From Massilia sp. UMI-21 (GTDB lineage Bacteria > Pseudomonadota > Gammaproteobacteria > Burkholderiales > Burkholderiaceae_D), in contig CP063848.1 of NCBI GenBank assembly GCA_015277795.1, positions 2,418,001-2,482,000 of the forward strand: a stretch of DNA of 64,000 nt, read 5' to 3'. The position numbers and the translations under genes were made by a program. How positions within the stretch are numbered: position 1 is the stretch's first letter; each line of letters opens with the position of its first letter. The notes under the pieces are model-generated. The model was not told where the DNA came from, made no database searches, and saw only the letters and a list, made by a program, of their open reading frames with translations. Shown here piece after piece: positions 35,834 through 44,472 of this stretch.

Positions 35834-37336
35834 ATGTCTCAGCAGGAAGGCGCGCGCCGGGGCCGCAGCGGCTTGTTCGTCAATCCGGTGGGGCCGCGCC
35901 GCGCCGAATTCGCGCGCGCCTGCGCCGACCTGTTCGGCGACCTGCGGCTGGCCGACGGCGCCGACGAGGCCGGCGCCCTGCTGGCGCAACAGCCGGCCGA
36001 CCTGCTGGTGCTCGACCTCGAGCGCTTCGAGATCGGGATCGACCTGCCTCGCCTCGGCCAGCTGGTGGCGCGGTGCGGGGGCGGCCAGGTGCTGGTCCTG
36101 TGCCCGTTCGCCAACGCTCGCTGGCTGCCGGCGCTGATGGCGCATGGCCCGCTGGACTACCTGGTCGGGCCGCTCGCATCCGGCGCACTGCGCGCCGAAC
36201 TGGCCGCGCGCCTGGAGCAGGAGCGCGCGCCGGCGCCGGCGCCCGGCCCGGCCGGGACCGAACTGGCGGCGCTGCTGGCGGTGCGCGCCGCGGCGCAGGG
36301 AGCGCTGGCCGAGGCCGACGACAGCACCCGTTTCGGCGAGCGCCTGTGCGCGGCCCTGCTGGGCTGGCCGGGCGTGGTGCACGCGGCGATGTTCCAGCTG
36401 CATGCATCCGCGGAAGGGGGCGGCGACCTGCGCCTGCAAGCCTGGCACGACAGCCGGCCGGCGCCGGCGGGCCTCGACCTGGCCGCGCTCCTGGGACGGG
36501 CGGACGACCTGCTGCACGCGCCGCTGCGCCACGCCTTCCCCGGCCTGCTGGCGGCGGCCACCGGCGAACTTGCGCTGCTCGATACGCCGGACAAGGCCGG
36601 CGAGCCGGCGCTGGCCGAGGCGCTGCGTGGAAAGGGCGTGCAGATGGTGCTCGGCCTGCCGATCCCCGCCGTCGGCCCGGACGCGCGCCGGCCCACCGCC
36701 GGCGCGCTGTGCCTGATGTTCGATGCGGCGCATCCGTTCTCGCGGGCCGGGTTCGCGGCGCTCGACGACCTGGCGCAACTGGCCGCCTTCGGCCTGCGCA
36801 TGGCCGCCCTGGTGCACGAGAGCGAAGCCCTGCTGGCCCGGGTCACCCAGCTGGCCACCCTGGACGCGCTGACCGGCGTGGCCAACCGCCGCCATGGCGA
36901 GCAGCTGCTCGAACAGGAAGTCAAGCGTGCGCGCCGCTACCGCCTGCCGCTGGCGCTGATCGCCTTCGACATCGACCGCTTCCGCAACATCAACGATACC
37001 TATGGCCACCCGGTCGGCGACATGGCGCTGCGGTCGGTAGCCGATACCGTGCGCGCCGTGCTGCGCTCGAGCGATGTGCTGGTGCGCTCCGGCGGCGAGG
37101 AATTCCAGGTGATTGCGCCGCACACCAGCGCCATCGAAGGCTTGAAGCTGGCCGAGAAGCTGCGCGCGGCGATCGAGGCGGTGGAGATCCCGGGCTGCGA
37201 CCACCTGACCATCAGCCTCGGCGTGGCCCAGCTGGGCGAACTCGAAACCGGCGATTCGCTGGCGGTGCGGGTGAATGCCGCCCTGGCCCGCGCCAAGCGG
37301 GCAGGGCGCAACTGCGTCGAGCTGGCGATGCGCTGA
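35834..37336 (+). CDS. GGDEF diguanylate cyclase with receiver-like and GAF modules
   Basis: A 500-residue soluble protein. Residues 10-125 look like a degenerate receiver (a lone LVLDLE, no acidic pair or Lys). About 140-325 resembles a GAF domain. The GGDEF domain (about 335-498) has GGEEF and a product-inhibition RSSD placed five residues before it, so it should be catalytic and feedback-inhibited. The ATG at 35834 is set by a strong AAGGAGGA 6 bases upstream. It is divergent from the SDR gene; the 175-bp gap carries both promoters. Confidence 0.87.
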   Translation: MSQQEGARRGRSGLFVNPVGPRRAEFARACADLFGDLRLADGADEAGALLAQQPADLLVLDLERFEIGIDLPRLGQLVARCGGGQVLVLCPFANARWLPALMAHGPLDYLVGPLASGALRAELAARLEQERAPAPAPGPAGTELAALLAVRAAAQGALAEADDSTRFGERLCAALLGWPGVVHAAMFQLHASAEGGGDLRLQAWHDSRPAPAGLDLAALLGRADDLLHAPLRHAFPGLLAAATGELALLDTPDKAGEPALAEALRGKGVQMVLGLPIPAVGPDARRPTAGALCLMFDAAHPFSRAGFAALDDLAQLAAFGLRMAALVHESEALLARVTQLATLDALTGVANRRHGEQLLEQEVKRARRYRLPLALIAFDIDRFRNINDTYGHPVGDMALRSVADTVRAVLRSSDVLVRSGGEEFQVIAPHTSAIEGLKLAEKLRAAIEAVEIPGCDHLTISLGVAQLGELETGDSLAVRVNAALARAKRAGRNCVELAMR

Positions 37337-37417
37337 GCACGCGGCTGCGCGGCTATGTGGCTGCGCGCCGTCCTGCCGCTGTGATAGGCTAGCGGCTTTC
37401 CTCTCAGGCAATACCTT

Positions 37418-39049
37418 ATGCTTCAGTGGCTGCAGCACTACCGGCGTTCGATGCTACCGGGCGACATCAGCGCCGGTATCGTGGTGGCGATGATGATGAT
37501 CCCGCAGGGCATGGCCTATGCCCTGGTGGCGGGCCTGCCGCCGGTGGCCGGGATCTACGCCAGCATCGTGCCGCCGCTGCTGTACGCGCTGTTCGGCACC
37601 AGCAGCACCCAGTCGGTCGGCCCGATGGCGATCATCTCGCTGATGACGGCGTCCACGCTGGCGCCGCTGGCCACCCCCGGCAGCGCCCTGTACGGGGTGC
37701 TGGCGGCGCAACTGGCGCTGCTGTCGGGCGCGGTGCTGCTGGCCTGCGGCCTGCTGCGCATCGGCTTCCTCGCCAATTTCTTCTCGCGCCCGGTGATGAG
37801 CGGCTTCACCATCGGTTCGGCGCTCCTGATCGCCTGGGGCCAGGTGCGCCCGCTGTTGGGCGCCATGCCGCCCGCCTGGCACCCGCCGAGCGCGGCGCTG
37901 GGCCTGGGCGCGCTGGCCCTCTTGGTATGGGCGCGCCAGTTCATGGCGCGCAGCCTGGTGCGCGCCGGGCTGTCGCCGGTGGCGGCCGACATCGGCACCA
38001 AGCTCGCGCCCATGCTGGTGGTACTCGCCGGCATCGCGCTGGTGCCGGCGCTGCGCCTGGACGCGCTGGGCGTGGCCACCACCGGCGCCGTGCCGGCCGG
38101 GCTGCCGGGGCTGAACCTCGCGACCTCCAGCGCCCACTGGCAGGCGCTGCTGCAACCGGCGCTCCTGATCGGTTTCATGGTGTTCCTGATCAGCATGTCG
38201 GGCGCGCAGACGCTGGCGCTCAAGCGCGGCGAAAAGCTGGGCAGCAACCGTGAGCTGCTGGGCTTGGGCGCGGCCAATCTCGGCAGCGCCCTGAGCGGCG
38301 GCTTCCCGGTCACCGGCAGCATCTCGCGTTCGGCGGTCAACTTCGCGGCCGGCGCCAACAGCCAGCTGGCGGGCGTCATCACGGCCGTGCTGCTGGCCGT
38401 GGCGCTGGTGGCGCCCACCGGCTGGCTGGCGCTGTTGCCGCTGCCGGTGCTGGCGGCGACCATCATCGTGGCGGTGCTCGGCATGCTCGACCTGTCGCTG
38501 CTGCACACCGCCTGGCGCTACGACCGCGCCGACGCCATCGCGCTGCTGGCCACCGCCGCCGGGGTGCTGGCGCTGGGGGTCGAGGCGGGGGTGGTGGTGG
38601 GCGTGGCGTTGTCGATGGGCGTATTGATCTGGCGCGCCAGCCGCCCGCATATCGCGGTGCTCGGCCGCATCGCCGGCACCGAGCATTTCCGCAACGTCGA
38701 CCGCTATCCGGCCGAGACCGCGCCCGGCCTGCTCATGCTGCGCGTGGACGCCGGTTTGTTCTTCGGGAACGTCGAAGCGGTCAACCAGCGCATCGAGGAC
38801 GAACTCGCGGCGCGTCCCGACACGCGCCACCTGGTGCTGGTGATGTCGGCGGTGAATGCGATCGATACCTCGGCCCTGTTCGGGCTGGGAGAGCTGAATT
38901 CCTCGCTGCGCCAGCGCGGCGTGCTGCTGCACCTGGCCGAGGTCAAGGGGCCGGTGATGGACCGCCTGAAGCACAGCACCCTGCTGGAGGCGCTCGACGG
39001 CCGGCTGTTCCTGAGCTCCGCGATGGCCTGGAGCGCACTGGCAGGCTGA
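37418..39049 (+). CDS. SulP family anion transporter with STAS domain
   Basis: A 543-residue inner-membrane transporter. The transport domain has the family's first signature (IPQGMAYALVAGLPPVAGIYAS, about residues 27-48), followed by about twelve hydrophobic spans to about residue 410. The C-terminal STAS domain (about 430-540) includes VNAIDTSALFGL. Likely substrates are sulfate or bicarbonate, not resolvable here. It is a single gene, converging with the acyltransferase across three copies of a 9-bp repeat. Confidence 0.9.
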   Translation: MLQWLQHYRRSMLPGDISAGIVVAMMMIPQGMAYALVAGLPPVAGIYASIVPPLLYALFGTSSTQSVGPMAIISLMTASTLAPLATPGSALYGVLAAQLALLSGAVLLACGLLRIGFLANFFSRPVMSGFTIGSALLIAWGQVRPLLGAMPPAWHPPSAALGLGALALLVWARQFMARSLVRAGLSPVAADIGTKLAPMLVVLAGIALVPALRLDALGVATTGAVPAGLPGLNLATSSAHWQALLQPALLIGFMVFLISMSGAQTLALKRGEKLGSNRELLGLGAANLGSALSGGFPVTGSISRSAVNFAAGANSQLAGVITAVLLAVALVAPTGWLALLPLPVLAATIIVAVLGMLDLSLLHTAWRYDRADAIALLATAAGVLALGVEAGVVVGVALSMGVLIWRASRPHIAVLGRIAGTEHFRNVDRYPAETAPGLLMLRVDAGLFFGNVEAVNQRIEDELAARPDTRHLVLVMSAVNAIDTSALFGLGELNSSLRQRGVLLHLAEVKGPVMDRLKHSTLLEALDGRLFLSSAMAWSALAG

Positions 39050-39075
39050 TTCTGCTGATTCTGCTGATTCTGCTG
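39049..39075. repeat. 9-bp tandem repeat filling a convergent gene gap
   Basis: Three exact copies of ATTCTGCTG start in the last base of the sulP-type stop codon and end 2 bp before the acyltransferase stop. There is no terminator stem in the gap. Confidence 0.85.
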
Positions 39076-39077
39076 GT

Positions 39078-39710
39078 TCAGGCGCGGCGCCGCTGCGGCT
39101 CGGCCGGGTCGCGCGGCGGCGCCAGCTTGATCGGCGCGGCCTGGTCCGGGTAGCGCGCCTGGCGGCCCGCGTAGACCGCGGCGATGGCCGCCATGTCCTG
39201 TTCGGCGTCGCCGCTCGGGACCAGGGTGTCGACGACGCTCAGCACCTTGGCGCCGTAGTCGATGTAGACCAGCAGCAGCGGCACCCCGGCGGTGGTGGCA
39301 AGGTGGTAGAAACCGCTCTTCCAGTGCGGGCGATAGCTGCGCGTGCCCTCCGGCGTGATCCCGATCCAGCACCAGGGTGCGGCCAGCATGTCCTGGGCCA
39401 GCTTGCGGGTGGCCCCCATCGAGGCGCGGCGGTCGACCGCGATGCCGCCCCAGTAGCGCATGATGCGGCCCATGAGGCCGCGGAACAGCGAATCCTTGGC
39501 CAGCCAGCGGAACTTGAGGCCGACCGCCCACTTGCCCAGCAGGCCGATCGGAAAATCCCAGTTCGAGGTGTGCGGATAGACCACGGCGATGCCGTGCGGC
39601 CCCGGCAGAGGCTTGAAGTGCACTTGCCAGCCGGCCAGGTTCAGCAGGCGAAGCGCAGTGCGCTGGCCCCAGGTGGGAAGTGCCGCGGGACGCAGCAGGT
39701 ACTCGCTCAT
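39078..39710 (-). CDS. PlsC-like lysophospholipid acyltransferase
   Basis: A 210-residue membrane-associated acyltransferase. The HX4D catalytic box is HTSNWD (about residue 45) and the substrate motif is TPEGTRSYR (about 118). The short form and GGIAVDRR segment are typical of the 1-acylglycerol-3-phosphate acyltransferase relatives. The ATG at 39710 is preferred because GGAGA sits 5 bases upstream; the frame stays open to a TTG 21 bp earlier. Stands alone. Confidence 0.85.
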   Translation of the reverse strand: MSEYLLRPAALPTWGQRTALRLLNLAGWQVHFKPLPGPHGIAVVYPHTSNWDFPIGLLGKWAVGLKFRWLAKDSLFRGLMGRIMRYWGGIAVDRRASMGATRKLAQDMLAAPWCWIGITPEGTRSYRPHWKSGFYHLATTAGVPLLLVYIDYGAKVLSVVDTLVPSGDAEQDMAAIAAVYAGRQARYPDQAAPIKLAPPRDPAEPQRRRA

Positions 39711-39892
39711 CGATTCTCCGTCGCTGTACAAAGTCGTAGTTCCCGGCAGTTTTTTTTTGTGTTCTGACGGAAAAATAAGCGAGGCATTCTATAGCGAGCG
39801 GAAGCGGGGAACAAGCAAAAAAGTTGGCGCCCTTCATGAGGTGTGGTTATGATGCCGCACCATTTTCAGCAATATTAGCGAGCTTTCATCAC

Positions 39893-40240
39893 ATGGATAT
39901 CACGATTTACCATAACCCGCGCTGCGGCACTTCGCGTAATACCCTGGCGGCGATCCGCGAGGCCGGCCACGAGCCGCAGGTGGTGGACTACCTGTCCACG
40001 CCGCCATCGCGAGAGCAATTGCAGGCCATGATCGCCGCCGCCGGCCTGGGCGTGCGCGAGGCGGTGCGCAGCAAGGAGGCGCTGTATGGCGAACTCGGGC
40101 TGGACCAGCCGGGCGTGGACGACGACGCGCTGCTCGACGCGATGGTCGCGCATCCGGTCCTGATCAACCGTCCGTTTGTGCGCACGCCGAAAGGCGTGCG
40201 CCTGTGCCGGCCGTTCGCGCTGGTGCACGAGATCCTCTGA
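39893..40240 (+). CDS. arsC: Arsenate reductase, glutaredoxin-coupled
   Basis: A 115-residue thioredoxin-fold enzyme that reduces arsenate to arsenite. Catalytic Cys11 lies in HNPRCGTSR; the family's LINRPFV with Arg appears at about 92-98. No ars operon genes are adjacent, so it could also be a YffB-like relative with another role, but the CGTSRNTL segment fits ArsC best. The ATG at 39893 is where family similarity begins. Confidence 0.87.
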   Translation: MDITIYHNPRCGTSRNTLAAIREAGHEPQVVDYLSTPPSREQLQAMIAAAGLGVREAVRSKEALYGELGLDQPGVDDDALLDAMVAHPVLINRPFVRTPKGVRLCRPFALVHEIL

Positions 40241-40250
40241 AACCAGGCTG

Positions 40251-40295
40251 CGCTCGGCCGGGCCGCGCTGGGCCGGGCCGCGCTCGGCCGGGCTT
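40251..40295. repeat. 15-bp tandem repeat after arsC
   Basis: Three copies of CGCTCGGCCGGGCCG (one with G for C in the fifth position, the last ending CTT) fill most of the 63-bp gap between arsC and the convergent beta-helix gene. No terminator with a U run is present. Confidence 0.8.
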
Positions 40296-40303
40296 GTCGC
40301 CGC

Positions 40304-41569
40304 TTATCTGGCGCCCGGCGAGGGCACGCCCGCAGGTTCCGCCTCGGTGTAGGGCACCGCGCCGATATCGATCCGGCGCCGCGCGCGCAGCGCCACGGCA
40401 TTGCCGGCCAGGCCCTTGCCGATCGCCGGCGAGCCGGGCTGCAGGCGGAAGTCCGGCGCGGGCAGCGTGCGGCTGTAGTCGGCAAACAATGGCGCGGCGG
40501 CGATGGTGCCGGTATGCGCCCGTCCGGAAGACAGCTTCCAGTCGCCGCCGGCGTTCTGGAACACCAGGTTGTTGCGGTAGCTGATGTTGGTGCCGGTCGC
40601 GCCCTGCTCGAGGATGCCGTAGCCGTTGTCGTAGACGATGTTGTTCGATGTGTGCGTATGGTCGTTCGGCCCCTTGCTGTGATAGAAGTCGCCGCCGCCG
40701 ACCACGATGCCGGTGCCGGAGCCCACCACCGTGTTGCCGCGGATGGTCACCTGCCTGGCGTCGTGCCACAGGTGGATGCCGGCCCCGGAAGCGCGGTAGA
40801 TGAGGTTGTCGCGCACGCTCGCCGTGGTGCTGATGTAGATGCCGTGCATGTAGCGGCATTCCGGTGGGCCGATGTCGTGCACCTGGTTGCCGACCACTTC
40901 GGCGTCGATGCCCTTGTAGTAGCTGTCGATGCCGATCCCGGCGCCGCCCTTGGCTTCGCAAGGTACGTCGTTGCCGACATGGTGGATGTGGTTGTAGTGC
41001 ACGCCGTTGTGGGAGCCGCCGTTGTAGATGCCGCTGAGCCACTTCATGCCGCTCTGGTACTGGCTGCCGTCGATTTCGAAGCCGATGATGTCGAGGTAGT
41101 TGGCGCGGTTGTCCCAGGCTGCCGGCTGGCGCGAATCGAGCGGCGGCACCAGCCGCGCGCCGCCGCGTTCGGTGGACTCGAACACGATGCGCGCTTCCGC
41201 GGTGCCGTGGGTGTTGGTGCGTACGCCGCCGAAATACGTGCCCGGCGCCACGTGCACCGTGGTGCCGGGCGTGACCGCCTGCGCCGCGCGCGTGAGCGTG
41301 CGGAAGGGTTCGTCGCGGGTCCCGGGGTTGCTGTCCGAGCCGGACGGCGCCACGTACAGGTGGGTGCGCACCAGCTCCGGGATCACCAGGTCTTCCTGCC
41401 CGGTCTCGCGCAGCCGGCAGCCGGAGAGCACGACCGCCAGGCACAGGAGGGCACACAGCGGGGCACACAGCGGGGCACGCAGCGGAGCAAACCGCGCGGC
41501 GGGCGTCGTGGACAGGAAAGCGAACAGCGGACGGCCCGCGGAGCGGGCGGTGGACAGGTGGTGGTGCAT
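40304..41569 (-). CDS. Right-handed beta-helix lipoprotein
   Basis: A 421-residue exported lipoprotein. The lipobox LAVVLSGC places the lipidated Cys at residue 51 after a long leader. VAPSGSDSNPGTRDEPFRTL (about 71-90) is the typical opening of DUF1565/pectate-lyase-like proteins. The body repeats N/G-rich rungs (NHIHHVGND, NQVHDIG, NNIVYDNGYG) of a parallel beta-helix. Polysaccharide binding or cleavage is likely but unproven. GAGGGAG precedes the ATG. The signal region carries a 12-bp tandem repeat (41449-41484). Confidence 0.82.
   Translation of the reverse strand: MHHHLSTARSAGRPLFAFLSTTPAARFAPLRAPLCAPLCALLCLAVVLSGCRLRETGQEDLVIPELVRTHLYVAPSGSDSNPGTRDEPFRTLTRAAQAVTPGTTVHVAPGTYFGGVRTNTHGTAEARIVFESTERGGARLVPPLDSRQPAAWDNRANYLDIIGFEIDGSQYQSGMKWLSGIYNGGSHNGVHYNHIHHVGNDVPCEAKGGAGIGIDSYYKGIDAEVVGNQVHDIGPPECRYMHGIYISTTASVRDNLIYRASGAGIHLWHDARQVTIRGNTVVGSGTGIVVGGGDFYHSKGPNDHTHTSNNIVYDNGYGILEQGATGTNISYRNNLVFQNAGGDWKLSSGRAHTGTIAAAPLFADYSRTLPAPDFRLQPGSPAIGKGLAGNAVALRARRRIDIGAVPYTEAEPAGVPSPGAR
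41449..41484 (-). repeat. 12-bp tandem repeat in a signal peptide
   Basis: Three copies of GGGCACACAGCG (third with CGC) encode repeated Ala-Pro-Leu-Cys in the leader before the lipobox. It is in frame, so unit number would change leader length. Confidence 0.8.
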
Positions 41570-41686
41570 CTCTCCCTCGGGGCAGCGGACGTGACGGGGC
41601 CAGTTTGGCCCGGCACAAGCGGGAAGGGGGCCGGTTGCCTCAATGTGTACTTTGAGGGCGCGCAACACGGCGTGCCGCCTTGAGGT

Positions 41687-42124
41687 TTACAGCGCCTGTG
41701 TTACCACCGGCATATAGGTATCGATGAATTCGGCGGGCATGCGGCGTGGCCGCCCGCTGCTGATCTCGATGCAGACCAGGTCCCAGCGTCCGCGCAGCAC
41801 GGTGGCGCCATCGCGGTCGCGCACCAGCTGGAAACGGCGCGCCATCGACAGCCTGCCGTCGCCGGCCACCAGCCAGGTGGCCAGGGTAAGCGCCTCGCCG
41901 GGCAGGGTCGGCAGCAGGTAGTCGTATTCGCCGCGCCGGATCGCCATCGCGCGGTCGAGGCGGCGGTAGTCGTCCAGCGTCAGGCCGAGCTGCTGCGAAT
42001 GGGCCCAGCCGGCCTGCTCGCACCAGCGCACGTAGACCGCATTGTTGGTATGGTTCAGGCCGTCGATGTCGGCGGCCTCCGGCGTGACGTGCAAGGTGAA
42101 GGGGTGCGGGTAATCCCAGTCCAA
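41687..42124 (-). CDS. Acyl-CoA thioesterase, hotdog fold
   Basis: A 145-residue 4-hydroxybenzoyl-CoA-thioesterase-like protein. The family segment ADIDGLNHTNNAVYVRWCEQA is at about 18-38, followed by RRGEYDYLLPTLPGE (about 62) and later sheets. I propose a TTG start at 42124, preceded by GAGG at good spacing, because no ATG exists in frame near the conserved beginning MDWDYPHPF. The upstream frame runs on into the nuclease gene only as an unused frame. It lies 71 bp downstream of that gene. Confidence 0.82.
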   Translation of the reverse strand: MDWDYPHPFTLHVTPEAADIDGLNHTNNAVYVRWCEQAGWAHSQQLGLTLDDYRRLDRAMAIRRGEYDYLLPTLPGEALTLATWLVAGDGRLSMARRFQLVRDRDGATVLRGRWDLVCIEISSGRPRRMPAEFIDTYMPVVTQAL

Positions 42125-42195
42125 GGTGGCCTCGTGATCGAGTCGGCGAAAGCCGCTATTGTACGGCGCGCCGCAGCGGGTGCTGTCTTGACGCT

Positions 42196-43062
42196 TCAGT
42201 TGCCCCAGTCGAGCTCGACCAGCAATGCCTGGTGGTCGGAACCCTGTTCGCTCGCGTCCACCCGCACCCGCTGCACGTGCCCGGCCAGGTCGGCGCTGGC
42301 AAACACGTAATCGAAGGTGAACGGGGCGCCGGCGCCCGGGCTGGGGTCGTGCAGGCCGACCGTGGGCGCGTGGCGCCGGCCCGGCTGGGCCAGCTGCCAG
42401 CAGTCGCGCCAGGGCTGGACGCCGTCGCCGAAGGGCGCCAGCAGGCGCTGGTGCTCGGGCGAGCCGGGCAGCATGTTGAAGTCGCCCGCGAGCAGCGCCG
42501 GCATGGCGCGCGGGGGCAGGCCGAAGGGGCCGTTGCCGGCGGGCGGCGGACAGAGCGCGTGCAGGCTGGCTTCGCGGTGCAGTTCGCGCAGGCGTTCGAC
42601 CTGGGCCATGCGCTGGCGCTGCGAAAAATATTCCAGGTGGACGGTGGTGACGCGCAGCAGGCCGCCGGGCGCCGCCACGGTCAGTTCGAGCGCGCTGCGC
42701 GGCATGCTCATGACGTCGGCCTCGGCCGGCCAGGGCAGCGAATGGCGCAGCGCCTGCAGCACCGGATGGCGCGAGAACACCATCATGCCGAAGTGGCGGC
42801 GCGCGCCCCCTTGCCCATCCGCACCGGCACGCTCGCCGAGGGTGTCGCAGGCGAGGGCGGCAAAGCCCGCATAACCCGGCAGCCGTTCGCGCAGCATGGC
42901 GAACTGGTCCTCGCCCGCGGGGGTATAGCCGTTTGAAACTTCTTGTACACAAAGCATGTCAAAACTGCAAAACCGATCGAGGCATGCGATGATACGGTCG
43001 AGGTCGGTTTTGCCGTCCGGGCTGCGGCCGGATTGGATATTCCAGGTAACGAGCTTGAACAT
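42196..43062 (-). CDS. Endonuclease/exonuclease/phosphatase family protein
   Basis: A 288-residue soluble phosphodiesterase of the DNase I-like fold. The motifs are TWNIQSG (about 5-11), CVQEVSNG with catalytic Glu (about 38), LEYFSQRQRMAQVERL (about 143), GDFNM (about 196) and a closing SDHQALLVEL with His (about 275). Substrate unknown. It is followed by the thioesterase on the same strand. AAAGGA precedes the ATG. Confidence 0.87.
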   Translation of the reverse strand: MFKLVTWNIQSGRSPDGKTDLDRIIACLDRFCSFDMLCVQEVSNGYTPAGEDQFAMLRERLPGYAGFAALACDTLGERAGADGQGGARRHFGMMVFSRHPVLQALRHSLPWPAEADVMSMPRSALELTVAAPGGLLRVTTVHLEYFSQRQRMAQVERLRELHREASLHALCPPPAGNGPFGLPPRAMPALLAGDFNMLPGSPEHQRLLAPFGDGVQPWRDCWQLAQPGRRHAPTVGLHDPSPGAGAPFTFDYVFASADLAGHVQRVRVDASEQGSDHQALLVELDWGN

Positions 43063-43167
43063 GAGGGGTCCTTTCGTTGACCCTCAGGCTAACGTGCGGG
43101 CCGGGCTGGACGTTTGAACAAGCTCAGGCGGGTGGGAGAAGGCGCCGGGCAGCGCAAAGGAGAAGGG

Positions 43168-43503
43168 ATGTTTACGATGATCCTGCTGCTCTACCTGCAG
43201 CAGAACGGCGATGTAATGTTGGAGAGTACTAGCCTGCGCGGAACTTACAAGACCAGGAAGGCCTGCGAGTCGGCCGCGGTGCGCGCACGCGGACCCTTGC
43301 CGACGCCGCAGGGCTATGCGGCGGCCTGGCACGACGCGATGTGTATTCCGGTCAACCGCGGCGTGATCGTCAACGAGGGCAAGCCGGTCGACCTGGGCAA
43401 GCTGCTGCAGGGCCGCCCGCCCGTGGTCTGCGAAGGCACCGGGGCCTGGCGCCGGGTGACGGAGCTGTGCGCGCCGGCGCCGCAGTCGCCGAAGGAAAAG
43501 TGA
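43168..43503 (+). CDS. Hypothetical small protein
   Basis: A 111-residue protein. The N-terminus MFTMILLLYLQQ is hydrophobic and could be a short signal or anchor, although the central part (YKTRKACESAAVRARG) looks soluble. Four Cys residues are spread through the chain. I do not recognise the family. The ATG at 43168 is chosen for the AAAGGAG site; the frame stays open 54 bp upstream. It is divergent from the nuclease gene. Confidence 0.6.
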   Translation: MFTMILLLYLQQNGDVMLESTSLRGTYKTRKACESAAVRARGPLPTPQGYAAAWHDAMCIPVNRGVIVNEGKPVDLGKLLQGRPPVVCEGTGAWRRVTELCAPAPQSPKEK

Positions 43504-43540
43504 GGGGCGGGCCGATTCCCCGTCGCCCCATGCGGGAGCG

Positions 43541-43717
43541 CTAAGTACTCGACAAGAAATAAATGTGAGTTTTGGCAAACGGAACCGGAGGTGCGGCTTG
43601 CCGATGCGATGCAAGGCGGCGAGTGCGCCGCAGTGCGAGCACTGCAAGCAGGAGCCAACGCAGCAGCGCGCCGCTCATGGCAGCCAAAAGCACATGTATT
43701 TTTGGGCGAGTACTTAG
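43541..43717. mobile_element. MITE-like element with 35-bp terminal inverted repeats
   Basis: The left arm 43541-43576 (CTAAGTACTCG, then AAATAAATGTG and TTTTGGC) is the imperfect reverse complement of the right arm 43683-43717 (GCCAAAAGCACATG... to CGAGTACTTAG). The 11 outermost bases are identical. The 106-bp centre has no coding sense I can support. The right arm supplies the TAA stop of the gene at 43714. No transposase is inside, so this would be a non-autonomous element. Confidence 0.7.
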
Positions 43718-44466
43718 TCCGGCTTCCAGTCGGCGTGGCCGGGGCAGCTCACCTGGCCCGCGCGTCCGCCCCCTCCCTGCACGTCGAACAGCACCTCGCC
43801 GCCGCCGACGGCGCCGCCGATCTTCGGCCCGACGCTGCCGCCGCTGCGGCACTTGAACTTGCCGCCGCGGCGGAAACGGTAGATGACCTGGCCGTCGGGT
43901 GCGGTATAGGTTTCGCTGGTGACTCCCAGGCTGCGGTCCTTGTGGGCGCCCTCGAGCGCTTGCCGGAAACGTCCCCCCGAGGTGTCGGCGACCGCCGGCA
44001 CGCCGGATCTTCCTTTGCGCATCTCGCGATCGATGAGGAGGGCGTCACGCCTGGCGCGGCCGACCATCGCATCGAGCGCCGTGTCGGTTGCTGCCTGGGG
44101 CGCCGTGATGGCGAAGGGATCGGCGACAGTGGACGGCGCCTCCGGGGACAGGACCATGAGGGCCGGTTCGGGCGCCGTGTTGTGCCCCGCGTTGCGCGCC
44201 GTGTTGTGCGCCGTATTGTGCGCTGTATTGTGCGCCGTGTCGCCTACCACGGCCGTACTACGGGAGCGCGACACGGCAGCGCTGGAACGGGAGGACGGCG
44301 GTTCCGATCGAAGCGGCGGCACGGGAACCAGGTCGATGACCCGTTCCCCGCCCGGGCCCGGCGCCGGCGGATGCGCGATCCGCCAGCTCCAGGCCAGCAG
44401 CAGGTGCACGCCCAGCGTGGCCAGCAGGGGCCAGCCGGGCGTGCGGCGCGCAAGACCCGCGTGCAC
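43714..44466 (-). CDS. Hypothetical membrane-anchored protein with NTAH repeats
   Basis: A 250-residue protein with one N-terminal hydrophobic segment (about 11-28, LLATLGVHLLLAWSW) after a short basic start, TonB-like in shape. A Pro/Ser-rich stretch and five 4-residue repeats (T-A-H-N, about 77-97) follow. The C-terminal part (ETYTAPDGQVIYRFRRGGKFKC) may be a small folded domain. GTG start, 6 nt after the aminopeptidase stop, so likely in its operon. The TAA stop falls inside the MITE-like element. Confidence 0.6.
   Translation of the reverse strand: MHAGLARRTPGWPLLATLGVHLLLAWSWRIAHPPAPGPGGERVIDLVPVPPLRSEPPSSRSSAAVSRSRSTAVVGDTAHNTAHNTAHNTARNAGHNTAPEPALMVLSPEAPSTVADPFAITAPQAATDTALDAMVGRARRDALLIDREMRKGRSGVPAVADTSGGRFRQALEGAHKDRSLGVTSETYTAPDGQVIYRFRRGGKFKCRSGGSVGPKIGGAVGGGEVLFDVQGGGGRAGQVSCPGHADWKPD
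44174..44240 (-). repeat. 12-bp tandem repeat in the 43714 gene
   Basis: About five imperfect units of GTGTTGTGCGCC (plus strand) encode the HNTA run between the anchor and the C-terminal domain. It is in frame. Confidence 0.8.
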
Positions 44467-44472
44467 CCGGGA

